The notes: generated by a model not told the origin, from the sequence alone. Shown: positions 46,639-58,890, numbered from the stretch's first letter. The stretch is DNA of 64,000 nucleotides from Thermincola carboxydiphila (GCA_016841045.1 JAENZX010000019.1:1-64000); one strand, 5' to 3'. A program made the numbers and translations.

Positions 46639-47259
46639 TTATTTTTTCGGGGCAATAATTATTTTACGATAAGGTTCATCACCTTCACTATATGTAAAAA
46701 CCTCTTTGTTATTTTGCAAAGCTGTATGTATAATTCTTCTTTCGTAGGGACTCATAGGTTCAAGGATAACGTCTCTACCTTTTCTTTTTGCTTTATCTGC
46801 CAGCCTAAGAGCCAAGTTATAAAGGGTTTCTTCCCTTCTTTGACGGTAACCCTCAACATCAACTACAAATCTAACGCGCTTTTCCATATTCTTATTAGCA
46901 GCAAGGTTAATATAATATTGAAGAGCGTCCAGAGTATCTCCTCTGCGACCAATTAAGATGCCCAAATCTGGCCCGCTTAAATTAATTTTAGTGTAATCTT
47001 CGTATTCTTCTTTTTCAATATTTACATCCATCCCCATGCAATTGAATACTTCTTTTAAGATATTAATCGCTTTTTTCTGTGGAACAATATTTTCACGAAG
47101 TTTAACTTTAGCAGCCTTAGCTCCCAAAAGCCCAAATAAACCCTTAGATGCTTCCTCTAAAACTTCAATTTCTACTTCACTTTTATCAAGTCCCAGTTCC
47201 TGTAAACCTTCTTCAATTGCCTCCTCGAGTGTTTTTCCGCTTTTTATGACTTCCCTCAT
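46639..47259 (-). CDS. jag: RNA-binding protein Jag (KhpB)
   Basis: A 206-residue protein with the three expected parts: Jag-N domain (EVIKSGKTLEEAIEEGLQELG), KH domain with DLGILIGRRGDTLDALQYYINLAAN (GxxG loop IGRR), and R3H domain ending RRIIHTALQNN...SEGDEPYRKIIIAP. Binds RNA with KhpA and acts in cell-wall/growth control. Start ATG 47259, overlapping the end of yidC by 47 bases. Confidence 0.95.
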   Translation of the reverse strand: MREVIKSGKTLEEAIEEGLQELGLDKSEVEIEVLEEASKGLFGLLGAKAAKVKLRENIVPQKKAINILKEVFNCMGMDVNIEKEEYEDYTKINLSGPDLGILIGRRGDTLDALQYYINLAANKNMEKRVRFVVDVEGYRQRREETLYNLALRLADKAKRKGRDVILEPMSPYERRIIHTALQNNKEVFTYSEGDEPYRKIIIAPKK

Positions 47260-47923
47260 CAATGGCTTTTTCCTCCTTTATTACAATAGGTAACGGTTGT
47301 TTATTGATAAAATACTGCTGAATAGCTCCCACTATGTTGGTCACAACCCAGTAAAGACCTAATCCCGAGGGTAGACTAAAGGTGAAAAATCCAATCACGA
47401 GGGGCATTGTATAAAGCATTGTTCTCTGGGTCTGGTCTTCCATATTCGTAGTCATTTTCTGCAAAAAATATGTTGTGATTACTGCGAGAGCAGGTAATAT
47501 GTAAAATTGATCAGGTTCCTTTAAACTATGAATCCAAAAGTTCCAATCCGGGTTGTATAAGAACGAAGGACTTGCACCAGGCCGGATTGCCAACGACCTT
47601 AATGTACTAAACAATGCAAAAAATATTGGCATTTGAATGAGAAGAGGCAGACAACCTGCCATAGGATTAGCTCCATATTCTTTATAAATTTCCATCATAG
47701 CAGCCTGAGCTTTTTGGGGATCATTCTTATATTTTTCCTGCATTTGCTTAATTTTTGGCTGAAGTTGCTGGGTAATCTTCATTGACCTCATCTGTTTCAC
47801 ACTCAGTGGATACAGAAGCATTTTAACTGCGATAGTTAATAAAATTATTGCTATCCCGTAGCTTCCCGATAAGTCAAAAAACCTTTCAAGTACCCATGTC
47901 ATCCCGCCTACCAATATGTCCAA
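47213..47923 (-). CDS. yidC: Membrane protein insertase YidC/OxaA
   Basis: About 236 residues with five hydrophobic segments: YGIAIILLTIAVKMLLYPLSVKQMRSM, the signature NPMAGCLPLLIQMPIFFALFSTLR, and LYTMPLVIGFFTFSLPSGLGLYWVVTNIVGAIQQYFI, ending with a basic tail. Inserts membrane proteins; in spore-formers one copy (SpoIIIJ) serves sporulation too. The frame opens at 47941, but the GGAGGAGG ribosome site fits the TTG at 47923. No N-terminal lipobox is evident. Confidence 0.93.
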   Translation of the reverse strand: MDILVGGMTWVLERFFDLSGSYGIAIILLTIAVKMLLYPLSVKQMRSMKITQQLQPKIKQMQEKYKNDPQKAQAAMMEIYKEYGANPMAGCLPLLIQMPIFFALFSTLRSLAIRPGASPSFLYNPDWNFWIHSLKEPDQFYILPALAVITTYFLQKMTTNMEDQTQRTMLYTMPLVIGFFTFSLPSGLGLYWVVTNIVGAIQQYFINKQPLPIVIKEEKAIDEGSHKKRKNTRGGN

Positions 47924-47951
47924 AATCTTAGCCTCCTCCAAACGAAATCAT

Positions 47952-48161
47952 CTATTTAACCGGGTCATACCCTCCGGGATTGAAAGGGTGACACCGCATT
48001 ATTCGTGCTAACGATAAAACAATTCCCTTAACCGCACCATATTTTTCTATTGCCTGAACTGCGTACTCAGAGCACGTAGGATAAAACCGACAGGTATTTG
48101 GTTTAAGGGGGGAAATTACTTTCTGATAAAACTTAATTGGAAGTATTACCATTCTTTTCAC
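47952..48161 (-). CDS. yidD: Membrane protein insertion efficiency factor YidD
   Basis: A 69-residue protein [67 protein letters not shown], diagnostic of YidD. Overlaps rnpA by 29 bases. Start uncertain: GTG 48161 gives the usual length, while ATG 48176 and ATG 48152 are alternatives. Confidence 0.93.
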   Translation of the reverse strand: MKRMVILPIKFYQKVISPLKPNTCRFYPTCSEYAVQAIEKYGAVKGIVLSLARIMRCHPFNPGGYDPVK

Positions 48162-48513
48162 CAGACACCATCTCATTTCCTGCCAGCCCGGCCTTTTTTA
48201 ACAACTTAAAAAAACTTTTCTCTATAGTAAAATAATTTTCCTTTACTATCCGGGGCCGGGCTATTATTACATAATCATATCCCTTTTTAACATTCTCCAA
48301 ATTAAGTCTGCATATTTCACGTAACATTCTTTTTATTCTATTCCTTACAACAGCCTTACCTACTTTTTTACCAACGCTAAAACCAAACCTGTTAAAACCA
48401 AGATCATTTGGTTTGTAATAAAGTACTATAAGTCTCTCCGGGATCGACTTTCCTTTTCCATAAACTTCTCTAAACTCTTTGTTTTTGGTTAACCCTACAA
48501 ATTGACACATCAT
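48133..48513 (-). CDS. rnpA: Ribonuclease P protein component
   Basis: A 126-residue RnpA with the family box [27 protein letters not shown] (about 42-69). Basic protein that works with RNase P RNA to mature tRNA 5' ends. Starts ATGATG behind TCCGGAG, either may be used. Lies between rpmH and yidD. Confidence 0.96.
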   Translation of the reverse strand: MMCQFVGLTKNKEFREVYGKGKSIPERLIVLYYKPNDLGFNRFGFSVGKKVGKAVVRNRIKRMLREICRLNLENVKKGYDYVIIARPRIVKENYFTIEKSFFKLLKKAGLAGNEMVSGEKNGNTSN

Positions 48514-48603
48514 ATTTACTCCGGAAGGTATATTATGGTTAACATACTTATAATAACCATAAATATATTCTTTAATTCATGCTTCCATTGCCTCAAACAT
48601 ATA

Positions 48604-48626
48604 AAAGGCCACAAAAGCGGCCTTTA
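48604..48626 (-). terminator. Hairpin after rpmH
   Basis: Minus strand AAAGGCC-N8-GGCCTTT then TATATG; weak T-tract, so partial termination between rpmH and rnpA is likely. Confidence 0.6.
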
Positions 48627-48758
48627 AGCTGACAGTTTTTTTCTTCCCTTTAGGCGTCTCCTCTTAAGTACATTTCGACCTGCTTTGGTACTCATTCTTT
48701 CCATAAATCCGTGAACTCTCTTGTGCTTCCTATTCTTTGGCTGATAAGTTCTTTTCAA
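48624..48758 (-). CDS. rpmH: 50S ribosomal protein L34
   Basis: A 44-residue basic protein: [21 protein letters not shown] then [22 protein letters not shown], the full L34 sequence. TTG start with AAAAGGAGG. First gene of the rpmH-rnpA-yidD-yidC-jag block at the left edge of oriC, in its classical position. Confidence 0.98.
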   Translation of the reverse strand: MKRTYQPKNRKHKRVHGFMERMSTKAGRNVLKRRRLKGRKKLSA

Positions 48759-48826
48759 ACCGGTGCACCTCCTTTTTAAAATACCTTTCTATTGTTTTAC
48801 GAATTATTACAGAGACATACATCCAA

Positions 48827-48855
48827 ATTATATAGTAATAAACCCTTCACGTCAA
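48827..48855 (-). promoter_or_regulatory. Promoter of rpmH
   Basis: Minus strand TTGACG (48850-48855), 17-base spacer, perfect TATAAT (48827-48832). Confidence 0.85.
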
Positions 48856-48869
48856 GGAAAAAGCGTTGT

Positions 48870-49390
48870 TAGGTATTGTGAATAAGTTAATAACTTAAAA
48901 AATGACTTGTGTATAACTTTTAAATTAATTGTTGATAACCTTCGTTAAATCTGTTATCATAAACTTACCAAAATTAAGGGAATATTGATTTATATGGTTT
49001 TTATATTTAGACATCTTATTAATTATAGATGAAATTTCAATAAAACAGCATAGAAATTCCTGGGGATAAATTTGTGAATACCCTAACTTTATTTCTAATT
49101 TTATACCATTTTTTAGAATGGTATTTTTAATTGCTTTTTTTAAATATCGTATTATTGACAGGTTCAATTTTTCTGTGGAAAACCTGTGGAAAACTTATTC
49201 AATTTACTCTGTACAGCTTGTTTCTAAAACTTTCTTATAATAAGAATTTACTTACTTCAAAAATTTATTATTCCTTTAAACCCTTATCCCCGTAAGAATT
49301 ACGATTTTATTATACCCCTCGTTTTTACTGAGAGCGCTATTTTTCGACTGTTTTATACATTTCATGATAAGTTGTGGATAATTTTTAGTA
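48870..49390. other. oriC: oriC, rpmH-dnaA part with DnaA boxes
   Basis: Very AT-rich, no gene. DnaA-box matches (TTATNCACA or its complement): 48877-48885, 48908-48916 (TTATACACA), 48930-48938 (one mismatch), a TTTTCCACA pair at 49174-49182 and 49185-49193, and a perfect TTATCCACA complement at 49373-49381. AT-rich runs between about 49200 and 49450 are candidates for the unwinding element. The 80-codon frame at 48925-49167 has no ribosome site. Confidence 0.88.
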
Positions 49391-49453
49391 ATTGTTATTA
49401 ATAATTGTTTTATTTTATATTATTTTTATTACTTTAATTCACGGAGGTTTAAG

Positions 49454-50809
49454 ATGTTTGGTTTGGACCTTAATGAGATATGGCAAAAAGCATTGTCTAT
49501 AATGGAAAAACAGGTAAGTAAACCCTCTTTTGACACATGGCTAAAAGCAACAAAACCAATTAATTTTGAAAATAATGCGATGGTTATAGAGGTTCCAAAC
49601 GATTTTGCCAGAGACTGGTTGGAGAGCAGATATTATGACCTTATTAAAGACTCATTAGAAGAAGTGACAAGTCATGAAGTAAGACTCTCTTTTGTATTAC
49701 CTAATACCGGTCAGTTAATAACTGATCCGGAAAATGCTCCTGCTACTGCTGTTAAAAATAATCATAACGAAGATATTTTTCCAACTTATCTAAACCCCAG
49801 ATACACTTTTGATACATTTGTTGTTGGAAATAGTAACAGGTTTGCGCATGCTGCAGCTTTAGCAGTAGCTGAATCACCTGCCAAATCTTACAATCCCCTT
49901 TTTATTTATGGAGGAGTGGGGCTGGGTAAGACCCATTTAATGCAGGCAATAGGACACTTTGTGCTTGAAAATAATCCAGCTGCAAAAGTAGTTTATGTAT
50001 CTTCAGAGAAATTTACAAATGAATTAATCAACGCAATTCGCGATGATAAAACAGTTAAGTTTCGTAATAAATACAGAAATATGGACATTCTTTTAATTGA
50101 CGATATCCAGTTTGTTGCAGGCAAAGAAAGAACTCAGGAAGAATTTTTCCATACTTTTAACGCTCTTTATGAGGCAAGCAAACAAATTATAATTTCCAGT
50201 GACCGTCCTCCAAAAGAAATCCCAACTTTAGAAGAAAGATTAAGGTCAAGATTCGAGTGGGGATTAATAACAGATATCCAGCCCCCTGATCTTGAAACCA
50301 GGATAGCTATTTTAAGAAAAAGAGCTAAAACTGAGAATCTACAGGTTCCCAGTAATGTCATTACCTTTATAGCTGATCAGGTACATTCCAACATCAGGGA
50401 ACTTGAAGGAGCCTTAACAAGAGTAATACTTTATTCTTCTGTTAAACAAAGCCAGATTACGCCAGAGCTTGCCAGTGAAGCTCTAAAGGACATTCTTCCT
50501 GCTCAAAAACCGAAAATTATTTCCGTAAGTTTAATTCAAAAAATAGTGGCTGATCACTTTAATTTACGGATAGAAGACTTTAAAGCGAAAAGAAGGACAA
50601 GATCTGTAGCTTTTCCGAGACAAATAGCGATGTTTTTATGCAGAGAAATGACCGACAACTCTCTTCCTAAAATTGGAGAAGAATTTGGTGGGAGAGACCA
50701 TACCACTGTTATGCATGCATGCGACAAAATATCTACAGATTTAAAAGAAAATGATAACTTAAAATTAACTATTCAAGAAATTAAAAATTTAATTATGCAA
50801 GCTAATTAG
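49454..50809 (+). CDS. dnaA: Chromosomal replication initiator DnaA
   Basis: A 451-residue initiator with the four domains: helicase-loading N-terminus (about 1-85), short linker, AAA+ with Walker [16 protein letters not shown] (about 154-168) and [24 protein letters not shown], and domain IV with [15 protein letters not shown], the DnaA-box reader. ATG 49454 after CACGGAGG. First plus-strand gene of the right arm, with box clusters on both sides. Confidence 0.98.
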   Translation: MFGLDLNEIWQKALSIMEKQVSKPSFDTWLKATKPINFENNAMVIEVPNDFARDWLESRYYDLIKDSLEEVTSHEVRLSFVLPNTGQLITDPENAPATAVKNNHNEDIFPTYLNPRYTFDTFVVGNSNRFAHAAALAVAESPAKSYNPLFIYGGVGLGKTHLMQAIGHFVLENNPAAKVVYVSSEKFTNELINAIRDDKTVKFRNKYRNMDILLIDDIQFVAGKERTQEEFFHTFNALYEASKQIIISSDRPPKEIPTLEERLRSRFEWGLITDIQPPDLETRIAILRKRAKTENLQVPSNVITFIADQVHSNIRELEGALTRVILYSSVKQSQITPELASEALKDILPAQKPKIISVSLIQKIVADHFNLRIEDFKAKRRTRSVAFPRQIAMFLCREMTDNSLPKIGEEFGGRDHTTVMHACDKISTDLKENDNLKLTIQEIKNLIMQAN

Positions 50810-50810
50810 T

Positions 50811-51056
50811 TGTGAATAATAATCCTGATAAATTGTGGATAATTATTTACACTTACTAATACACATTTTCTTCTGGGTAAATGTTAATAAAAATCTTTAC
50901 TTATCAACATTTTTTAAACACCCTTGGAACGTTATATACTTAGAAACGAAGGATGATATCCACTTATACACAGCCCCTACTACTAATATTACTTTATTTA
51001 AATAAAAAGATATAAAAGATTTAAAAAAATATAATTCCCGTTTCCTTGTGGATAAA
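50811..51056. other. oriC: oriC, dnaA-dnaN part with DnaA boxes
   Basis: DnaA boxes at 50811-50819 (TTATTCACA complement), 50834-50842 (TTATCCACA complement), 50901-50909 (one mismatch), 50964-50972 (TTATACACA) and 51047-51055 (TTATCCACA complement, just before the dnaN ribosome site). Together with the left cluster this is a bipartite origin. Contains the dnaN promoter region too, not resolved. Confidence 0.88.
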
Positions 51057-51071
51057 GGAGGATTAATTTAA

Positions 51072-52181
51072 ATGAAAATAATATCAACCAAAGACAGTTT
51101 ATCTTATGGTATTCAAGTTTGTCAGAGGGTAGTATCTTCTAAAAACCCACTGCCGGTTTTATCAGGTATCCTTTTAAAAGCAGGAGATGGGACTCTAACA
51201 GTTACGGCTACAGACCTTGAAGTAGGAATAGAATGTACACTTCCAATGGATATACAAGAAAAAGGAGCTGTTGTTCTTCCAGCAAGGATATTAGGAGATA
51301 TAGTCAGAAAACTGCCAGATGTAAAAATTGTTATGGAAGTTAATTCACAAAACTTTAATACCACTATAAAATATGGACAATCAGAATTTAACTTATTAGG
51401 TCTTTCATCTGAGGATTTTCCAATACTTCCGTCAATAGACTTTAGTTCCGTTCTCACAATAAAACAGGAACTTTTTAAAAATATGATAAAACAGGTAATT
51501 TTTGCTGCATCATCTGATGACAACAGGCCTATATTTACTGGTGCTCTGATGGAAATAGGAGAAGATACAGTTAAACTTGTGGCAACTGACACACATAGAT
51601 TGGCCCTTAGAACCGCAAAGATGGAAAACAACGGGTTTGAGCTAGAAAAATCTGTTATAATTCCCGGTAAGACTTTAAATGAATTAAATAGAATTATGAC
51701 AGGAGAAGGAGAAGACGTAAAAATTGCTTTTGGAGAAAACCAAATTGTGTTTGAGTTGCCAGGAACCAAGTTAATTTCCAGACTTATAGAAGGACAATTT
51801 CCTAATTACAAACAGGTAGTCCCTCAGGGTTGTAAAACAAAGATAAAGTTAAAAACCAAAGAACTGCTTGAAGCAACTGAAAGGGCTTCACTTCTTGCAA
51901 AAGAAGGATCAAATTTTGTAAAAATAACCATAACAGAAGAAAATATGACTATAAGTTCCAATAGTCCTGAGATTGGAAAAATAGAAGAACAACTTCCCAT
52001 CGAAATGGAAGGGGAAGAAACACAGATAGCCTTCAATTCAAAGTACCTCATAGATGTACTGAAAGTAATAGACACAGAAGAAATTTTGGTTGAATTAACT
52101 GGTTCATTAAGTCCGGGTATTATAAAACCGGCAGAAGGACAAAATTATATTTATGTAATTCTTCCCATCAGAATTGTATAA
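51072..52181 (+). CDS. dnaN: DNA polymerase III beta subunit, sliding clamp
   Basis: A 369-residue beta clamp with three similar domains, e.g. KNPLPVLSGILLKA, SSDDNRPIFTGALMEI, TDTHRLALR and the C-terminal IKPAEGQNYIYVILPIRI. Holds the polymerase and many repair proteins on DNA. ATG 51072 with AAAGGAGG. Followed after 25 bases by recF; the small S4-domain gene yaaA that often lies between them is missing here. Confidence 0.97.
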   Translation: MKIISTKDSLSYGIQVCQRVVSSKNPLPVLSGILLKAGDGTLTVTATDLEVGIECTLPMDIQEKGAVVLPARILGDIVRKLPDVKIVMEVNSQNFNTTIKYGQSEFNLLGLSSEDFPILPSIDFSSVLTIKQELFKNMIKQVIFAASSDDNRPIFTGALMEIGEDTVKLVATDTHRLALRTAKMENNGFELEKSVIIPGKTLNELNRIMTGEGEDVKIAFGENQIVFELPGTKLISRLIEGQFPNYKQVVPQGCKTKIKLKTKELLEATERASLLAKEGSNFVKITITEENMTISSNSPEIGKIEEQLPIEMEGEETQIAFNSKYLIDVLKVIDTEEILVELTGSLSPGIIKPAEGQNYIYVILPIRIV

Positions 52182-52206
52182 TTATAAAGTATTTTAAGGA
52201 GCCGGT

Positions 52207-53301
52207 ATGCAGGTACAGGAAATTTCACTTAACAACTTCAGAAACTATAAAAACCTGCAGGTATTATTTAACCCAACCACAAATATCATAATCGGAAAAA
52301 ATGCTCAGGGTAAAACCAACATTATAGAGTCAATTTATTATGCTGCCACTGGAAAATCTCATAGGTCTAACTATGATAATGATTTGATAAAATGGGAAGA
52401 GAATTATTTTAGCATTTCATTGACAGCGGTTAGAAGGACAGGAAAAGTCAAAATTGAAATTATTGTACGCTCAGATGGAAAGAAAATAGTTAAAGTAAAT
52501 GGGCAAGTAATAAAAAAATTAAGTGAACTCATTGGAACAGTCAATGCAGTTCTTTTTTCACCTGAAGATATTATGCTGGTAAAAGGGAGTCCCTCAGTAA
52601 GGAGAAGGTTTCTAGATATTGAAATATCCCAAACCAGCCCTTTTTATTGTTACTCACTGGCTAATTATAACCGTACTTTATCACAGAGAAATAATCTTTT
52701 AAAATCAATAAGGGAAAAAAAAGAAGGTGCTGATTTATTGGAAATATGGGATCAGCAGTTGGTAGAATATGGTACTTACATAATTCGTAAGAGAAATGAG
52801 GTAATGGAAAAAATTAAAAACATTGCCAGAGACATACATAAAACTATTACGGAGGGAAAAGAAGAACTAAATTTGTTATATAAATCCTCTATAAATGAAA
52901 ATATTTTTCTTGAAAAGTTAAAAGAAAATAGAAAAATGGAAATAATGAAAGGTATAACCATGGTTGGTCCCCATCGGGACGATATAGTTATTAAATTAGG
53001 GGAAACAGATTTAAAATCATATGGGTCTCAGGGACAACATCGAACAGCTGCTTTGAGTATGAAGCTTTCAGAAATAGAATTTATGAAAATTGAGACTGGA
53101 GATTATCCAATTCTACTATTGGACGATGTTATGTCAGAATTGGATTCTGGTAGAAGAAAATTTCTTATGGAATCTGTAAAAGGAAAAATACAGACTTTTA
53201 TTACTTCAACGGGTATTGAGGATGTTTTTGGAAAATTACAGGAAAGAAGCAAAATTATTGAGGTGAAAAAAGGGAGTATCAACATTCTACAGGAGGGATA
53301 A
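52207..53301 (+). CDS. recF: DNA repair/recombination protein RecF
   Basis: A 364-residue SMC-like ATPase: Walker A IGKNAQGKTNIIESIYY (about 29-45), signature region SYGSQGQHRTAALSMKLSE, Walker B ILLLDDVMSELD. Loads RecA at gaps with RecO and RecR. ATG 52207 with AAGGAG. The middle is lysine-rich, in line with the AT-rich composition. Confidence 0.96.
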   Translation: MQVQEISLNNFRNYKNLQVLFNPTTNIIIGKNAQGKTNIIESIYYAATGKSHRSNYDNDLIKWEENYFSISLTAVRRTGKVKIEIIVRSDGKKIVKVNGQVIKKLSELIGTVNAVLFSPEDIMLVKGSPSVRRRFLDIEISQTSPFYCYSLANYNRTLSQRNNLLKSIREKKEGADLLEIWDQQLVEYGTYIIRKRNEVMEKIKNIARDIHKTITEGKEELNLLYKSSINENIFLEKLKENRKMEIMKGITMVGPHRDDIVIKLGETDLKSYGSQGQHRTAALSMKLSEIEFMKIETGDYPILLLDDVMSELDSGRRKFLMESVKGKIQTFITSTGIEDVFGKLQERSKIIEVKKGSINILQEG

Positions 53302-53302
53302 T

Positions 53303-53584
53303 ATGTTTTTACATTTAGGAGGAGATTTAGTAGTTCCTAAAGAGCACGTTATTGCAATAATAAATATGCATCCTACGAAAAAGACGGAAATAAACAAAGA
53401 ATTTTTGCAGTTGGCGGAAGATGAAGGTTTTATAGTACCCATTGCAGAAAAAAGTAATGCTAAGTCACTTATAGTAACTTCAGAGATGGTTTACTTATCT
53501 CCTATTTCTTCAACGACATTAAAGAAACGATCAGATGAAATTTTAGACAAGGCTGAAGAACAGGCACTTGGAGAACCGTGGTAA
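53303..53584 (+). CDS. remB: RemB-like DUF370 regulator
   Basis: A 93-residue protein MFLHLGGDLVVPKEHVIAIINM... with YLSPISSTTLKKRSDE, the DUF370/RemB (YaaB) family between recF and gyrB. Relatives regulate matrix genes and may bind DNA. One base after the recF stop, translationally coupled; its last codons form the 5' arm of the following terminator. Confidence 0.88.
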   Translation: MFLHLGGDLVVPKEHVIAIINMHPTKKTEINKEFLQLAEDEGFIVPIAEKSNAKSLIVTSEMVYLSPISSTTLKKRSDEILDKAEEQALGEPW

Positions 53585-53598
53585 ACCACGGTTTTTTT
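53575..53598 (+). terminator. Terminator after remB
   Basis: ACCGTGG-TAAA-CCACGGTTTTTTT; the loop is the remB stop codon. Confidence 0.9.
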
Positions 53599-53605
53599 GA
53601 TATTC

Positions 53606-53634
53606 TTGTGGTAGAGACCAAAATGTGGTAATAT
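53606..53634 (+). promoter_or_regulatory. Promoter of gyrBA
   Basis: TTGTGG (53606-53611), 17-base spacer, TAATAT (53629-53634), in front of gyrB. Confidence 0.6.
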
Positions 53635-53650
53635 ATTGATTTAGAGGTAA

Positions 53651-55585
<1,935 letters not shown>

Positions 55586-55597
55586 GAGGTGGAAAAC

Positions 55598-58045
55598 TTG
55601 TCTGAAATAGGTTCCGGAAAAGTATTACCAATAAACATTAATGACGAAATGAAAAACTCGTATCTCGACTATGCGATGAGTGTTATAGTAGGACGAGCCC
55701 TCCCTGATGTAAGGGACGGCTTAAAACCTGTTCACAGGCGTATTCTTTATGCTATGAGTGAACTGGGAATGACTCCTGATAAGCCTCATAAAAAATCGGC
55801 CAGGATTGTCGGTGAAGTTTTGGGTAAATACCATCCTCACGGTGATTCAGCTGTTTATGACGCTATGGTGAGGCTGGCCCAGAATTTTGCCAGCCGCTAT
55901 CCTTTAATAGATGGACACGGCAACTTCGGTTCAGTTGACGGTGACTCTGCAGCGGCTATGCGTTATACAGAGGCCCGGATGTCCAAGATTGCACTCGAAC
56001 TACTAAGTGACATAGACAAAGAGACTGTTGATTTTGTTCCTAACTTTGACGATTCATTAAAAGAACCTTCCGTCCTGCCGGCCCGTATTCCAAACCTTTT
56101 AATAAATGGGTCTTCTGGTATTGCTGTAGGTATGGCAACAAATATTCCGCCTCACAACATAGGTGAAGTAATTGATGGGGTTATCATGCTTATTGATAAT
56201 CCTGAAGTAACTGCCAAAGAACTTATGATGGTTATTAAAGGACCTGATTTCCCAACCGGTGGAATTATAATGGGTCGTGAGGGAATTAAAAGTGCGTATT
56301 CAACTGGTCGCGGTGTAATTAAGGTAAGGGCTGATGCACGGATTGAGCGCATGAACAATGGGAAAATGAGAATTGTGGTCAGTGAACTTCCATATCAGGT
56401 TAACAAAGCCAGGCTGATAGAAAAAATTGCTGAGCTGGCAAGAGATAAGAAAATTGATGGAATTACTGATCTCAGGGATGAATCTGACCGTACCGGTATG
56501 CAGGTTGTTATAGAGTTAAGACGTGATGTAAATGCAAATGTTATCTTAAACCAGCTTTACAAGCACACCCAGATGCAGGAGACCTTTGGCGTTATTATGC
56601 TTGCTCTTGTAGATGGTCAACCAAAAGTTCTTAATCTTAGGGAAGTACTTTTCCATTACATAGAACACCAGAAAGAAGTTATAACAAGAAGGACAAGGTA
56701 TGACCTTAACAAAGCTGAAGCTCGTGCACATATAGTTGAGGGTCTCCGTATTGCTCTTAATAATCTTGATGCTGTAATAAAGACAATCCGGGAATCACGT
56801 TCAGTAGATATTGCGCGGACAGCATTAATGGAAAAATTCAAGCTTTCAGAGAAGCAGGCTCAGGCTATTCTTGATATGCGATTGCAAAGACTGACAGCCT
56901 TAGAACGTGAAAAACTCGAAGAAGAATATAAAAACCTGATGGAGAAAATCGCTTATTTTAAAGCAGTCCTCGCTAATGAACATATGGTTTTGGGAATCAT
57001 TAAAGATGAAATTATGGAAATCCGAAAAAAATACATTGACCCAAGAAGAACAGTAATTTCAAATGATGACACCAAAATTGATGTTGAAGACCTGATAGCT
57101 GAGGAGGATATGGTAATAACAGTAACCCATCATGGTTATGTAAAACGTATCGGCCTTGATACTTACCGCAGCCAGAAGCGGGGAGGTCGCGGGGTAACCG
57201 GAATGGGCACCAAAGAAGAAGATTTTGTTGAACATTTATTTATTACTACAACGCATAATTACATATTATTTTTTACAAACAAAGGTAAAGTCTATAAACT
57301 CAAAGTTCATGAAATACCTGAGGCAGGAAGACAGGCTAAAGGTACAGCCATAGTGAACCTTTTGCAAATTGCCAATGATGATAACATTACATCGGTAATA
57401 CCTGTTAAAGCTTTTGACACTGATTCCTTCTTGTTTACTGCAACTAGAAATGGAATCGTTAAAAAGACACCACTTCAAGAATATGCCTCTTCCAGAAGGG
57501 ATGGGCTAATTGCTCTTGGTTTGGATGATGATGATGAATTAATGGATGTCCGACTCACATCAGGTAAAGATGAAATTATTATAGGTACCAAAAATGGTAT
57601 GGCTATACGTTTCTCTGAAGAAGAAGTTAGAAGCATGGGAAGAACGGCTCGTGGTGTTCGGGGAATTACCCTGTCACCAGGAGATAGTGTAGTCGGACTT
57701 GGTCGTGTACAAAAAGGGGAATATGTCCTGGTAGTCAGTGCAAATGGTTTTGGAAAGAGAACTCCAATGGATGAGTACCGTAGACAGGGCAGAGGCGGCA
57801 AGGGAATTATGACAATTAAGCAAAACAAAAGAAACGGTCCCCTGGTTGGAATAAAAGTGGTTTCTGAAGATGAAGAGGTCATGATGGTAACAGCTGAAGG
57901 AATTATTATCAGACTGGCTGTAAAAGATATTTCATCAATGGGGAGGTCGACTCAGGGGGTTACCCTGATGAGACTCGATCCAAACGATTCATTGGTAGCG
58001 CTGGCTAAAGTTGCAATCAAGGAGGAAAATCAAATTACTTTATAA
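55598..58045 (+). CDS. gyrA: DNA gyrase subunit A
   Basis: An 815-residue GyrA. Catalytic tyrosine in [12 protein letters not shown]; quinolone region [14 protein letters not shown]; the GyrA-box region is QKRGGRGV (about 525-532), the mark of a true gyrase rather than ParC. Six beta-pinwheel repeats follow. TTG start at 55598 after AAGAGGTGG; a GTG three codons upstream overlaps the ribosome site. Followed by the first copy of the GTCC-R-GAG element. Confidence 0.97.
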   Translation: MSEIGSGKVLPININDEMKNSYLDYAMSVIVGRALPDVRDGLKPVHRRILYAMSELGMTPDKPHKKSARIVGEVLGKYHPHGDSAVYDAMVRLAQNFASRYPLIDGHGNFGSVDGDSAAAMRYTEARMSKIALELLSDIDKETVDFVPNFDDSLKEPSVLPARIPNLLINGSSGIAVGMATNIPPHNIGEVIDGVIMLIDNPEVTAKELMMVIKGPDFPTGGIIMGREGIKSAYSTGRGVIKVRADARIERMNNGKMRIVVSELPYQVNKARLIEKIAELARDKKIDGITDLRDESDRTGMQVVIELRRDVNANVILNQLYKHTQMQETFGVIMLALVDGQPKVLNLREVLFHYIEHQKEVITRRTRYDLNKAEARAHIVEGLRIALNNLDAVIKTIRESRSVDIARTALMEKFKLSEKQAQAILDMRLQRLTALEREKLEEEYKNLMEKIAYFKAVLANEHMVLGIIKDEIMEIRKKYIDPRRTVISNDDTKIDVEDLIAEEDMVITVTHHGYVKRIGLDTYRSQKRGGRGVTGMGTKEEDFVEHLFITTTHNYILFFTNKGKVYKLKVHEIPEAGRQAKGTAIVNLLQIANDDNITSVIPVKAFDTDSFLFTATRNGIVKKTPLQEYASSRRDGLIALGLDDDDELMDVRLTSGKDEIIIGTKNGMAIRFSEEEVRSMGRTARGVRGITLSPGDSVVGLGRVQKGEYVLVVSANGFGKRTPMDEYRRQGRGGKGIMTIKQNKRNGPLVGIKVVSEDEEVMMVTAEGIIIRLAVKDISSMGRSTQGVTLMRLDPNDSLVALAKVAIKEENQITL

Positions 58046-58125
58046 AAAAAGTCATTTTTTTAAGATGGGTGAATATTATACCTGTGAAGATACAAAATTC
58101 GCCATAATTAAAAGTCGTGAGGCAT

Positions 58126-58178
58126 GAGTCCAGAGGCTTAACGTCCAGAGACCGGTGTATTTTATACCGGTCTTTTAT
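58126..58178 (+). repeat. GTCC-R-GAG RNA-like element, copy 1 (after gyrA)
   Basis: AGTCCAGAGGCT (hairpin AGUC-CAGA-GGCU with one G-U pair), then CGTCCAGAGACC (GUC-CAGA-GAC), then a terminator hairpin ACCGGTGTA-TTT-TATACCGGT with CTTTT. Serves as the gyrA terminator. First of four copies. Confidence 0.75.
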
Positions 58179-58559
58179 GTTTGTAATCAGAGTCTATAGG
58201 AGCAAATAAATTGTCAAAATATGTAGATAAAAGTGGAATTAAAATGGAAAAAAATTTAGAAAATTTTTAAAAAATTAAAGGACTTTTTAAAGAATAACCG
58301 AATATAATATAACAAACCACAAAAGCTGCGCGGCATTTGTGAATAAACACACAAATAAAACTCAAGAGTCACTACCCCAGAGAGAATTTAATAATGGTAA
58401 AAGAAGCTTGTTTCACACCATATCTGAAGCAAATAAAAAGTTACTTGCAAAAATTTACAGAATATTTGTTATGTTTATTCCGGCAAATGAGATGGGGTAA
58501 AAAACCATAGTAAAGGAGAGTTGCCCATAGACAGGAAAATAAACTAAGGAGTGATATAA
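58179..58559. other. AT-rich region between gyrA and first zinc-ribbon gene
   Basis: About 380 bases. A TATAAT (near 58309) without a clear -35 box may be the promoter of the zinc-ribbon gene. One tiny frame, 58394-58510 (38 codons, ending RWGKKP), has only a weak ribosome site and is not supported as a gene. Confidence 0.4.
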
Positions 58560-58742
58560 ATGTTAGATGTTAAGTGTGATTGCGGAAAAATACTTTGTCA
58601 GTCAGATCAAGAATTTGTAATAATTAAATGCAGGCATTGTAAGAGGTTTATTTTTATAAAAAAAGATGATGACAGTACAAAGTTAGCGCAAAATCCACAC
58701 TTTGCTCATAAATCGTACCGACACCATTCAAAACACGCTTAA
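58560..58742 (+). CDS. Com-like zinc-ribbon protein 1
   Basis: A 60-residue protein with CDCGKIL (CxC) and IIKCRHCKRFIFI (CxxC), followed by a basic/histidine-rich tail (FAHKSYRHHSKHA). The CxCGK...IKCxHCKR spacing is that of Com of phage Mu, a small zinc-finger protein that binds a stem-loop in mom mRNA and turns on its translation. ATG 58560 with CTAAGGAG. A second paralogue lies 180 bases on. Element copy 2 starts 3 bases after this stop. Function in this bacterium is unknown; RNA binding is inferred. Confidence 0.75.
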   Translation: MLDVKCDCGKILCQSDQEFVIIKCRHCKRFIFIKKDDDSTKLAQNPHFAHKSYRHHSKHA

Positions 58743-58744
58743 GG

Positions 58745-58796
58745 AGTCCGGAGACTTAGAGTCCAGAGGCCAGCATTATTATAATGCTGGCCTTTA
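58745..58796 (+). repeat. GTCC-R-GAG RNA-like element, copy 2
   Basis: AGTCCGGAGACT (hairpin AGUC-CGGA-GACU), then AGTCCAGAGGCC, then GGCCAGCATT-N5-AATGCTGGCC with CCTTTAATT: terminator-like hairpin. Lies 3 bases after Com-like gene 1. Confidence 0.75.
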
Positions 58797-58839
58797 ATTA
58801 TTATAGCTAGGTCTTCCAAAACAAAAAATTTATATCTTA

Positions 58840-58890
58840 AGTCCAGAGACTAAGAGTCCAGAGGCCAGCCGACATGCTGGCCTTGTTTTG
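58840..58890 (+). repeat. GTCC-R-GAG RNA-like element, copy 3
   Basis: AGTCCAGAGACT-AAG-AGTCCAGAGGCC, then GGCCAGC-N6-GCTGGCC with CTTGTTTTG. It lies in the leader of Com-like gene 2, ending 37 bases before its start, so as a terminator it would act as an attenuator. Confidence 0.75.

Noticed and set aside
48925-49167. 80-codon minus-strand frame in oriC
   Set aside because: Low-complexity AT-rich composition, no ribosome site, overlaps DnaA boxes; spurious.
58394-58510. 38-codon frame upstream of the first zinc-ribbon gene
   Set aside because: Only a weak purine stretch as ribosome site and no recognisable motif; kept only as a remark.
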